Origin: a virus
Virus record (IMG/VR): IMGVR_UViG_3300034020_000505
Span: 1-46,679 of that record
DNA: 46,679 nt
Strand: one strand, 5' to 3'
Notes under the pieces: model-generated
The model's input: the letters and a program-made list of their open reading frames with translations, nothing else
Told to the model about the DNA's origin: nothing
The model's database searches: none
Position numbers and translations under genes: made by a program
Shown: positions 40,359 through 46,679 of the stretch, one piece after another
Numbering within the stretch: the stretch's first letter is position 1
Layout of the letters: the number at the start of each line of letters is the position of its first letter

Positions 40359-41053
40359 AGTCGCGGCTCCACTTCCACGAAGTCACGGACAATCTCGCTG
40401 CCCAGGTCGTCGGCGGTTTGCGGCACATGGTGGTACTTCGCGTGCCACTCTGGACCGGAGACGTGCGTGCCCTTCTCGGCCCCGATGTTCTGAATCCGGC
40501 TCACAGTCGGAAATGCCTCCCACCTCGTGCGGCGGATGACGTTGTTCACGATGATGTCCCAAGATGGGCCGTCCTTCGATGTCCATCGCGGGGCCATCTC
40601 GACCCAGCGATCCGCCCAAGTGCCCCAGCCCCAGGGCGTGAACCAGCGGCGAGTGCCGCACTCCGGGAGTCGCCCGTTGCTCGCCTGCTGATAGCCCGAG
40701 ATCGTGAACACGTTCGGATCGTGCCGGTACTGGTCGCGTGCCCATGAGAACCAGAGCAAGGCATCGCGGGTCGGCACGGTGTCGTCCTCGAAGTGAAGGT
40801 GGAACTCGCTCTGCATGATCTCGAAGCCGTACCGCATGCACGTATAGATCGCGTCGTTGCAGCCGGCGTGTTCCTCGAACACGAGGCACTCGAAGCCGTA
40901 CTTCGCGGCGATCTCGCGGCTCGCTTCCGTCTCTTCGCACGGGTCGAGCAGCACCGCAACGCGGCAACTCGACACGCCGACGCAACGCGAGACGGCATGA
41001 CAGGTCTGGTCAAGGTACGCGGGGCGGTTGTATCCGCTGATGGTGATGTTCAT
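40355..41053 (-). CDS. GT-A glycosyltransferase (GNT-I-like)
   Basis: A 232-aa protein. NITISGYNRPAYLDQTC, FEEHAGCNDAIYTCM, FHLHFEDDTVP with the acidic metal motif (EDD), then TISGYQQ and FTPWGWGTWADRW match GT-A enzymes of the GNT-I/sugar-transferase group. Coupled to the SAM methyltransferase (ATGA). Could be the enzyme that uses GDP-fucose, but the donor cannot be read from sequence. Confidence 0.83.
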   Translation of the reverse strand: MNITISGYNRPAYLDQTCHAVSRCVGVSSCRVAVLLDPCEETEASREIAAKYGFECLVFEEHAGCNDAIYTCMRYGFEIMQSEFHLHFEDDTVPTRDALLWFSWARDQYRHDPNVFTISGYQQASNGRLPECGTRRWFTPWGWGTWADRWVEMAPRWTSKDGPSWDIIVNNVIRRTRWEAFPTVSRIQNIGAEKGTHVSGPEWHAKYHHVPQTADDLGSEIVRDFVEVEPRL

Positions 41054-41634
41054 GCGGTCTTCTCACACCACGCCACAAGCAGCCCGTTCCAGTACCCGTC
41101 CGCGTCGTTCAGCCGGTCGCTCGGATACACGTTGCGGCTCACGACGTTCATCCTGCCACCGAGGGCAAGCATCCCGGCGTCGCACCCGCGATGCACTTTC
41201 TCCCACGAGTAATCGTCCACGATGTAGACGAACGCATCCGCAAGATGCGGCCACGCAATCGCAAGCTCGCGAGCGTGATGCTCTTCCTCGTGCGGCCCGT
41301 CGTAGAGGTAGACGGTGAACTTCGTGCCGCCGAACGTGTCGGCAGGCAGCGGAGCGAACCAGTCGCGGTCGTGAATCGTCGCCGGTAGGCCGAACCGCTC
41401 GCACGTCGCCTGCAACTCGGCCCGCGTGTCGCCGAACTCGCTGTGATTGTCGATCATGTGAATGCAATCCACGGCGTTGCCGTGGCACATCGCCACGGCG
41501 GTCGAGCCCTTGTAGGAGCCAACCTCGAGGATGCGGGCCTGCGGCACCGTGGCGACGGCTTGATTCAGCAGCCGTCGGTTGGCGGCAGAAGAAAAGCCTG
41601 GGAGGGCGAGAGCGTCTTGCCAGGATGGCGTCAC
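41050..41634 (-). CDS. class I SAM-dependent methyltransferase
   Basis: A 194-aa protein; GTG start overlaps the rusA stop (GTGA). ARILEVGSYKGSTAVAM is motif I, followed by CIHMIDNHSEF (acidic motif II) and LYDGPHEEEHHARELA and YIVDDYSWEKV. Resembles methyltransferases encoded with glycosyltransferases that O-methylate sugars. A DNA target is less likely because no NPPY/DPPY is seen. Confidence 0.82.
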   Translation of the reverse strand: MTPSWQDALALPGFSSAANRRLLNQAVATVPQARILEVGSYKGSTAVAMCHGNAVDCIHMIDNHSEFGDTRAELQATCERFGLPATIHDRDWFAPLPADTFGGTKFTVYLYDGPHEEEHHARELAIAWPHLADAFVYIVDDYSWEKVHRGCDAGMLALGGRMNVVSRNVYPSDRLNDADGYWNGLLVAWCEKTA

Positions 41635-42038
41635 GAGATTCGCACGGTCGTCCGCGCCTCCGTGCCGTATGACTTCTCGACCACAACCCTTCCCAATTGC
41701 GTGTCGTCCACCCACGCAACACCGTTCAGGGCGTCTTCGATGCCCTTCAAGCAGTTCGAGCAATCGGCTCGCGGCAGTTTCGGTGCGTCGGCCTTCAGCC
41801 CGCGCTTCAGGAAATGTGACTTGGGCCGCTCAAAGACGAGATCCACGATAATCGTCAGCGGTGCAGCGTCTGTCGGCGTTGCTCCAGCAGCTCGAGCAGC
41901 TGCAGCAATCGCAGCCCGGTAGGCGTGAATCGGGTGCGACGCCGGCGTGTATGCGTGGCCGTGTTTGCCGCGCGTCGTGATGCGTGGCCTTGGCTGCGGC
42001 ACGGGGTCGCCGACTACCTCGAACGCGATTGGTCGCAT
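41631..42038 (-). CDS. rusA: RusA-family Holliday junction resolvase
   Basis: A 135-aa protein. FEVVGDPVPQPRPRIT is the RusA N-terminus; LPRADCSNCLKGIEDALNG, then VAWVDDTQL contains the conserved acidic catalytic residues (RADCSN, IEDAL, DDTQ). RusA resolves branched recombination intermediates. It is coded apart from recT, in the late operon, and overlaps the end of the secreted protease by 25 bases. Confidence 0.92.
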   Translation of the reverse strand: MRPIAFEVVGDPVPQPRPRITTRGKHGHAYTPASHPIHAYRAAIAAAARAAGATPTDAAPLTIIVDLVFERPKSHFLKRGLKADAPKLPRADCSNCLKGIEDALNGVAWVDDTQLGRVVVEKSYGTEARTTVRIS

Positions 42039-42802
42039 GCCAGGACGCTACACGTCGCGTCAAACTCTTCGCCCATCACCTCGTGATACCAATCGTGGTA
42101 CAGGCTCACCCGCGTGTGGGCGGACTCTTCGCCGGCCCTGCTGCGAGTGCGTGTGCCATCTGCGGTCTTCATCGTGAAGCTGTTGATGCCTGCGAGACGC
42201 TGGTGAACGAAGAGCGGCCCGCCCGAATCGCCAGGTGCGATGCACAGCGGCAGCGGCGATCCGCCACGCATGGCCGGCAACACGATCAGCCCATGCTCAA
42301 AGCGGACGATCTTGCCCGTGCCTGCCCGAAGGGCCCCGTCGCCGTGCGTGTGCCCCGTCGAGAGCCTGCCGGTCAACCCGTAGCCAGCAACGCTGACCGT
42401 GTCTCCTATCGCTTCCTCGCCGCTCGACAGGGGCGGGTATGACCGGAGTCCGAATGGTTCGGCAACCCGCACCAGGGCGATGTCGTGCCACCCGTAGTTG
42501 CCGTCTTGGTACTCGCGGTGGGCGAAGATCCGCTCCACCCGCCGGATGCCGTTGGCCGTGTGAACGATTGCCTTGGCGTAGCCCTCGACGACGTGGGCCG
42601 CCGTCAGGGCCCAGTGATCGGCGATCAGCACGCAGCTGCCGCAGGGCATCGTCCCGTCGGGCAGCGTGCCGATGATGCGGGCCGTGTACGGGGCGAAGTC
42701 TCGGCCGTACTCGAGGTAGCGGGCGTCGGGTATAGCGTCGTCGGTCGTGCCCGCGAAGGCCGACGACGCCCAGCACAAAAGGAAAATTCCCAGTGCCCGC
42801 AT
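42014..42802 (-). CDS. secreted trypsin-like (S1) serine protease
   Basis: A 262-aa protein. Signal peptide MRALGIFLLCWASSAFA (Sec type, cleavage after FAG/TT). Catalytic triad H70 (ALTAAHVV), D107 (WHDIALV) and S193 (APGDSGGP), all present; paired cysteines around residue 54-57. The S1 family is rare in phages. No ribosome site is clear before the ATG. A secreted protease could digest host surface protein or biofilm, or act in lysis; the sequence does not decide. Confidence 0.9.
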   Translation of the reverse strand: MRALGIFLLCWASSAFAGTTDDAIPDARYLEYGRDFAPYTARIIGTLPDGTMPCGSCVLIADHWALTAAHVVEGYAKAIVHTANGIRRVERIFAHREYQDGNYGWHDIALVRVAEPFGLRSYPPLSSGEEAIGDTVSVAGYGLTGRLSTGHTHGDGALRAGTGKIVRFEHGLIVLPAMRGGSPLPLCIAPGDSGGPLFVHQRLAGINSFTMKTADGTRTRSRAGEESAHTRVSLYHDWYHEVMGEEFDATCSVLACDQSRSR

Positions 42803-42848
42803 GCGTGCATGGTGGCACAGCGGGCAAGGAACCTTGCAGGGAGTGTGG

Positions 42849-43052
42849 CTACACGTCCAGCAGTTCCGCCGGGATCATGTTGCGGATCGCCTCGGCTAGC
42901 GTCCGCTGATCTGGCGTCGGCTCGCCGTGCTTCACAAGCGAACGCAGGTGCTGGTCGATGTCCCACAACGTTGAGATCGCCAGCGGCCCGAGGCGTGCGC
43001 GGTCGTATTCGCCCTGGTCGTCGGGCAATGCGAATTCGAGCGTGGCCTTCAT
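42849..43052 (-). CDS. hypothetical small protein
   Basis: A 67-aa protein starting MKATLEFALPDDQGEYDRAR. It reads as a short strand followed by helices (AISTLWDIDQHLRSLVKHG), in the style of small phage proteins with LPDDQGEYDRA motifs near replication genes. The ribosome site is poor; a TTG two codons upstream is an alternative. Function unknown. Confidence 0.7.
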   Translation of the reverse strand: MKATLEFALPDDQGEYDRARLGPLAISTLWDIDQHLRSLVKHGEPTPDQRTLAEAIRNMIPAELLDV

Positions 43053-43090
43053 TTGCAATCGTTAGCAGATGTGATGTTTTTCTTACAGCG

Positions 43091-43339
43091 TTACCGCTGC
43101 CACCTCACGGTGACGTAAGTCCCCGTGAAAGCCCCAGCCGCCAACGGCACGAGGTACAAGATGTTCGTCGAGTAGGTGACGATCCCGTAGGCCAGCAGCC
43201 CGTAGATCACCGCCGACAGCGCCGCAGCCAGCACCGGCCGCCGCTCGCCGACGGCGAGGATATAGGCCGCGTATAGAACGTCGACAGCGACGTAGGTGGC
43301 GAACACCAGCGCGGCGGTGAGAGGCGAAAAGTCGGTCAT
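43091..43339 (-). CDS. three-helix membrane protein
   Basis: An 82-aa protein starting MTDFSPLTAALVF. Three hydrophobic stretches (ALVFATYVAVDVLYAAYI, ALSAVIYGLLAYGIV, ILYLVPLAAGAFTGTYV) are predicted membrane helices. ATGA overlap with the secreted protein upstream. Holin-like or ion/transport unknown. Confidence 0.75.
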   Translation of the reverse strand: MTDFSPLTAALVFATYVAVDVLYAAYILAVGERRPVLAAALSAVIYGLLAYGIVTYSTNILYLVPLAAGAFTGTYVTVRWQR

Positions 43340-43638
43340 CGGTAGCGGATCACCGCGAACCACTGGCGACGCACCGGCGAGTAGGCCACGCCCTCCTCGA
43401 CGATCGGCCGCTTCCCGTAGAAGCAGCACGCCCGCCTCGCGGCCTCCGGCGTCGGGCCGCAGCCGATGCCCTCGACCTGGCCTCCGTTGCGGCCACAGTG
43501 CCGCAAAATGCCCGTGCGGGCCATCTCGTCAGCGTCGGCCTGGGCCGAGCCGAACACGACCTTACGGGCGTAGATCGTCGTGTCGGCCGTGGCCGTGACA
43601 GCGACGCAGGACAACACGAGAGCGAGCAGGAACCTCAT
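43336..43638 (-). CDS. secreted cysteine-containing small protein
   Basis: A 100-aa protein with GGAGG before the ATG. Signal peptide MRFLLALVLSCVAVTATA; mature part has C48, C60, C71 and C72 with a KVVFGSAQADADEMARTG segment. Probably periplasmic. No family recognised. Coupled with the membrane protein downstream. Confidence 0.75.
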   Translation of the reverse strand: MRFLLALVLSCVAVTATADTTIYARKVVFGSAQADADEMARTGILRHCGRNGGQVEGIGCGPTPEAARRACCFYGKRPIVEEGVAYSPVRRQWFAVIRYR

Positions 43639-43700
43639 GGCGAATCCTCCGTGACTCGGCCGCGACGGGCGGCCGCATGTGAATCACGGTAGGTGGGGCG

Positions 43701-44018
43701 TCAAGTTGCCAGCCGTTCCAGCAGCCCCCGCAGCGTGGCGGCGCGCTTGTTCGCTACCGGCACGTTGTGCGGGCCGTCGATCTTGGAAAAAAACCTGACC
43801 GCCTCCCGCTCCTCGTCGGTGAGCGTGAACGGCGTCAGCGTGCAGTAGCGCGTCACGGTGCCGGTGACGTAGGGGCAGGGCTGCGACCGCAGCCGCTCGA
43901 TCTCTCCGGCAGCCGCCTCCAACTGCAATCGCCAGTCCTCGCCTATCCGCTGCACGGCAGCCACGGCGTCGTCGCCGCCGTTGCGGATGCGGATGTCGAG
44001 TTCCTTCATGTATCCCAT
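43701..44018 (-). CDS. coiled-coil small protein
   Basis: A 105-aa protein starting MGYMKELDIRIRNGGDDAV with AAAGGAGA upstream. The first half is a helix (QRIGEDWRLQLEAAAGEIER); the second includes TLTDEEREAVRFFSKID. No family recognised. Its stop TGA lies inside TTGACG (43699-43704). Confidence 0.7.
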   Translation of the reverse strand: MGYMKELDIRIRNGGDDAVAAVQRIGEDWRLQLEAAAGEIERLRSQPCPYVTGTVTRYCTLTPFTLTDEEREAVRFFSKIDGPHNVPVANKRAATLRGLLERLAT

Positions 44019-44343
44019 CGTCTCTCCTTTACGCCCACATAACCACGCGATGCAGCGGGCGGGGCCGATGATCGCTGGCGTTCTCTTACTGAATGGAAAA
44101 ATGCCCCCGTCCCATCGTCGCCGAGCCGTTGTCGGGCTGCGTACGCCTGGAGGCTCCGAGCGGAAGGCCAAACGACTCGTAGGGCGCGAGCCGACCTGCC
44201 GCCGGGTATTCCATTTCGCGATTATTGCCCGTCACGCAATGTGCCCGAAATATGCTACCCTCTCGCCGATCGGCCGCTGTGCTTCGCCATCCGCCGATAT
44301 ACCGTCGGTATATCCAGAGTCGGCGGGCTACAGTCGCTCTCGC
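44019..44343. promoter_or_regulatory. 325-bp non-coding gap with strong palindrome
   Basis: This is the longest gap in the minus-strand gene array. At 44291-44326 lies CCGCCGATATACC-GTC-GGTATA, a 7-base asymmetric bulge, then TCGGCGG: a 13-bp stem. Its core GATATACC/GGTATATC is a perfect 8-bp inverted repeat (44296-44314). It is a candidate operator or structured RNA. The rest of the gap shows no convincing gene, though a 42-codon frame exists without a ribosome site. Confidence 0.6.
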
Positions 44344-44676
44344 TCACCGAACCCATTTTCTCTGCGCGACGACGCGCGTCTCCATGACCTCGACCCCCTG
44401 GGGGGGGCCTTTTTCTCGCAGCTCGTGAATCCGCAGCTCCCGGATTCTCGACTGCACCCACGGCGACAGCTGCAGCGAGTCGCCGCTGGCTGCGTCCTCC
44501 TCTGGCGACGGTGCCTCGGGCTCGTCGTCTCGCTGCGATGCACGCCACGGCAGTTTGCCGGCCGCTTGCATGTTGCGAATGGTGGTCATGCCGACGCCAA
44601 CCCTGCCGGCCAGTGACGACACGCTTTCGCCTGCCAGCCAGCCGGCATGTAGTGCGTCTACGTCGTACGTCTTCAT
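44344..44676 (-). CDS. HTH protein upstream of palindromic gap
   Basis: A 110-aa protein starting MKTYDVDALHAGWLAGESVS, with AAAGGA upstream. HTH at about residues 18-45 (SSLAGRVGVGMTTIRNMQAA). Then PSPEEDAASGDSLQL-SPWV and a charged C-terminal coiled part. Paralogue of the gene at 38441-38845. It lies next to the palindrome at 44291-44326, which may be its operator (inference). A run of eight G bases at 44400-44407 (plus strand) near its end could be a sequencing or phase-variation point. Confidence 0.78.
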   Translation of the reverse strand: MKTYDVDALHAGWLAGESVSSLAGRVGVGMTTIRNMQAAGKLPWRASQRDDEPEAPSPEEDAASGDSLQLSPWVQSRIRELRIHELREKGPPQGVEVMETRVVAQRKWVR

Positions 44677-44680
44677 GGAG

Positions 44681-45781
44681 TCAATCCTTTGCCAGCGGCA
44701 TGATGACGCCCGTGTAGGGCCCGCACTTGAGCAGCACCCGGCTCTGCGGGTCGGTGGCGTACACGTCCACCTGCGGCTCCTCGTCACCGGGGATGTGGGC
44801 GAGGAACTGCGACACATATCGCGGGTCCAGCTTCGTCGCGCTGGTAGTCCCAGCAGCCACGATGTCGCACTTCACCCGGCTCTCGCCGTACTCGCTCGAA
44901 CGGCCCGAGATCGAGACGGCATTGGCCGTCCACTCGAAATCGACGCCCTTCGACTGCTCGCTCGTGACGATGGCGGCCGACTGCACCGCCGACAGGAGCT
45001 CGGCCACGTTGCACACCGTGGGATCGCCAGCCACCTCGCCAAGCACGTCACGCCACCGGGGGAACTTTCCGTCGAGGAGCTTGGCCGTCACGGTCGCGCC
45101 GTCGAGGGTGAACCGCACGTCGCCGCGATTAGCCTCGACCTGGACGCTGCCGTCACCGTTGGCAAGCGAAGCCGCCACAAGAACAGCACGGGCCGGCACG
45201 ATGGTCTGGCTGTCGTCCACCGCCTGGTCCGTCTCCGTCTCCACGCACGACAGACGCCGGCCGTCCGTCGCCACCCAGGTCGGATTGCCCGCCGTCACGT
45301 CGATCAGCACGCCACCCAATGCGAACCGACTCGACTCGCTGTCGCAGGCGTATGCCGTCGCATGCACGGCACGGCGAAACTGATCCGCCGGCAGCCGGCA
45401 CACGGCCTTGAGCTCGCCCGTGGTGTCCGTGGGGAACTCCGCAGCGTCCTCGGTCGGCAGCGTCCACGAGCCCCGGCCCACCTTGACGACGATGGTCGCA
45501 CCCTTCGGCGTGAGCGTCACCTCGTCACCGCTGGCGGCCCTAAGGATCGCCGAGAGCTTGATCGCCGGCAGCAGGATGGCGTCGCCGTGGTAGTCGATCT
45601 CCCGGTCGATCCGCACCTCGAGATCCGTTGCCGAAAGCAGCCCGTCGCCGAGGCGCACGTTCTGCAGCACGGGGCGCGGCGTCTTCGTCGGCACCGCACG
45701 GAGCACATCAACCAGAGCCGCCTTCAGCGTGTCCGCGTCCAGCGTGATACCGCCCGTCTTCGTCTTCGTTGCAGTCGCCAT
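44681..45781 (-). CDS. dnaN: DNA polymerase III beta subunit (sliding clamp)
   Basis: A 366-aa protein starting MATATKTKTGGITLDADTL, GAAAGGAAG upstream. Three clamp domains can be followed: LSAILRAASGDEVTL and the domain-I LLSATDLEVRIDREI; domain II RFALGGVLIDVTAGNPTW, then VATDGRRLS; domain III FPRWRDVLGE, SSEYGESRVKCD and VIMPL at the C-terminus. Length equals bacterial clamps (360-370). A full clamp in a phage implies its own replisome or recruitment of host polymerase. The adjacent replication genes are partly outside the window. Confidence 0.92.
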   Translation of the reverse strand: MATATKTKTGGITLDADTLKAALVDVLRAVPTKTPRPVLQNVRLGDGLLSATDLEVRIDREIDYHGDAILLPAIKLSAILRAASGDEVTLTPKGATIVVKVGRGSWTLPTEDAAEFPTDTTGELKAVCRLPADQFRRAVHATAYACDSESSRFALGGVLIDVTAGNPTWVATDGRRLSCVETETDQAVDDSQTIVPARAVLVAASLANGDGSVQVEANRGDVRFTLDGATVTAKLLDGKFPRWRDVLGEVAGDPTVCNVAELLSAVQSAAIVTSEQSKGVDFEWTANAVSISGRSSEYGESRVKCDIVAAGTTSATKLDPRYVSQFLAHIPGDEEPQVDVYATDPQSRVLLKCGPYTGVIMPLAKD

Positions 45782-45890
45782 GTCGCGCTTCCTTTCGCCT
45801 GAGAGAACAACCAACCAGAATCCCGAGGGCGAACGTCGCCGCCAGGACAATTTCGCCGATTGCGACAAGCACTAGGTCGTGAATCGTCAT
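45708..45890 (-). CDS. 60-aa single-helix membrane protein
   Basis: ATG overlaps the methyltransferase stop (ATGA). Residues 6-27 (LVLVAIGEIVLAATFALGIL) form one membrane helix, followed by a charged tail of about 30 residues. The last 74 bases overlap the dnaN start. It may be translated only because of coupling; function unknown. Confidence 0.6.
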   Translation of the reverse strand: MTIHDLVLVAIGEIVLAATFALGILVGCSLRRKEARHGDCNEDEDGRYHAGRGHAEGGSG

Positions 45891-46679
45891 GCCACGGCTC
45901 CTTCAAAAAGAGCCACGCTCGCCCGTGCGTCTTTGATACGCCGCTCGGCAAGGGCGATGTATTCTGGGTTGAGCTCGCAGCCGATGCCGCTTCGGCCAAG
46001 CTCTGCGGCCACGGCCAGCGTCGTGCCGCTGCCGGCGAATGGGTCGAGCACGGTGCCGGCCACGATGCCCGATGCGGCGCAGTCGCAGGCCGGAGCCCAT
46101 CCAATCGTCCGGACCGACACGACCGGCCCCATGCGAATGTCTGGCGTGCTGTTTGTCTTGCTGGCAGCAAGGTCTTGCTTGCCTTCGATGGCGTTGCCGC
46201 TGCGACCCGATCCAGACTCAAACCGCTTTTGCTTGGCTGTGATTCGCTCGTAGCCTGCCCCACACATGGAGCAACACTGCTCGGGACAGCCCGCCTTGAT
46301 GCACGGCTCCACAAGCGCGGCAGGCATCACCGCAAAGTGAGCGCCGCTGTACGGCTTCGTCGTGACGGTCCAGACGGATCGGCGGTTGCGCGTCGGGCCA
46401 ACTGGCACGCGGCCGCTTCCAGGCTTTTCATTCCCACCAGTTGCCCCGCCAGTCCTAAATGAACGGGCCGCATTTTTTGGACCTGCAAAGTAGCCGGTCT
46501 GACCGGCGTACTTTGCCGCCTCGCTCACCGCTTCCGCGTCGTAGTAGTACCGCTCGCTCTTGGTGAGCAGGAAAACGTATTCGTGGGCCTTGGTGCAGCG
46601 GTCCCGCACGCTCTCGGGCATCGGGTTCGGCTTGTGCCAGATAATGTCCTGACGCAGCCACCAGCCGTCAGCCTGGAGG
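45887..46679 (-). CDS. beta-class DNA methyltransferase, C-terminal part
   Basis: 264 residues are present; the N-terminus lies beyond the right edge. Motif order is characteristic of beta-class enzymes: RQDIIWHKPNPMPES (after motif IV), VRDRCTKAHEYVFLLTKSER, and motif I at the C-terminus as DPFAGSGTTLAVA, followed by GIGCELNPEYIALAERRI. A cysteine-rich insertion (ACDC and CCSMCG) is a usual zinc-binding addition. It methylates adenine or cytosine at N6/N4; the target cannot be read without motif IV. Downstream small membrane gene and clamp are coupled. Confidence 0.92.
   Translation of the reverse strand, partial: LQADGWWLRQDIIWHKPNPMPESVRDRCTKAHEYVFLLTKSERYYYDAEAVSEAAKYAGQTGYFAGPKNAARSFRTGGATGGNEKPGSGRVPVGPTRNRRSVWTVTTKPYSGAHFAVMPAALVEPCIKAGCPEQCCSMCGAGYERITAKQKRFESGSGRSGNAIEGKQDLAASKTNSTPDIRMGPVVSVRTIGWAPACDCAASGIVAGTVLDPFAGSGTTLAVAAELGRSGIGCELNPEYIALAERRIKDARASVALFEGAVA

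Noticed and set aside
44019-44343. A 42-codon frame in the intergenic gap
   Set aside because: It has no ribosome site, no recognised homology, and lies beside regulatory-looking DNA.

Overview
The window is most of a GC-rich tailed-phage genome (Caudoviricetes, siphovirus-type morphogenesis with an HK97-type head) or a prophage. Nearly every gene is on the minus strand, so the biological order runs from high to low coordinates. The one clear plus-strand gene is a tyrosine integrase at 8.1-9.0 kb, which suggests a temperate phage. The host is not identified. A GC-rich, Gram-negative-like bacterium fits the lipobox and Sec signal peptides; a Planctomycetota host is only a guess. Both ends cut genes: a DUF1376 replication protein at the left and a DNA methyltransferase at the right. 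The window is therefore a piece of a larger replicon. I found no tRNA, rRNA, CRISPR array or insertion sequence.

Layout in the direction of transcription. 46.7-43.3 kb: beta-class DNA methyltransferase, a one-helix membrane protein, a bacterial-type DNA polymerase III beta clamp, an HTH protein, a 325-bp gap with a strong palindrome, then small secreted and membrane proteins. 43.0-38.2 kb: a secreted trypsin-like protease, a RusA resolvase, a SAM methyltransferase, three glycosyltransferase-like proteins and a second HTH protein related to the first. 38.2-35.2 kb: a probable lysis/host-interface group with membrane proteins, a papain-like cysteine peptidase and a lipoprotein carrying a DnaJ-type cysteine motif. 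35.5-32.3 kb: tail-fibre and repeat-rich adhesin-like proteins. 32.3-30.4 kb: GDP-mannose 4,6-dehydratase and GDP-L-fucose synthase. 30.4-22.9 kb: HNH nuclease, terminase small and large subunits, portal with a Tudor-like C-terminus, prohead protease with an extra N-terminal domain, zinc ribbon, major capsid protein, putative decoration protein and a rho-independent terminator. 22.8-11.3 kb: another glycosyltransferase, head-tail connectors, tail proteins, two tail-assembly chaperone frames joined by a clear -1 frameshift signal, the tape measure and distal structural proteins. 11.3-9.1 kb: small membrane protein, HExxH peptidase, metallophosphoesterase and nucleotide-modification-associated protein.

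Around the integrase (8.1-6.2 kb) lies a lysogeny-type region with a DNA-binding protein and several small genes. Three promoters here share a TGCAA element, and two of them look like copies of one module. Leftwards (6.2-0 kb) comes an early operon: a Mom-like DNA-modification acetyltransferase homologue, a coupled 45-aa ORF, RecT, an IbrB-like ParB protein, an IbrA-like PAPS-reductase-family protein, a small winged-helix protein, another ParB-like protein and DUF1376.

Two systems stand out. One is a complete GDP-mannose to GDP-L-fucose pathway with four glycosyltransferases and a sugar-type methyltransferase, implying that the phage decorates its own virion or the host surface. The other is an IbrA/IbrB pair with an extra ParB-like protein, transcribed with recT and a Mom-like gene; its biochemistry is unknown and could concern nucleic-acid modification or transcriptional control. 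Gene ends are packed with ATGA, GTGA and TGATG overlaps, indicating pervasive translational coupling.
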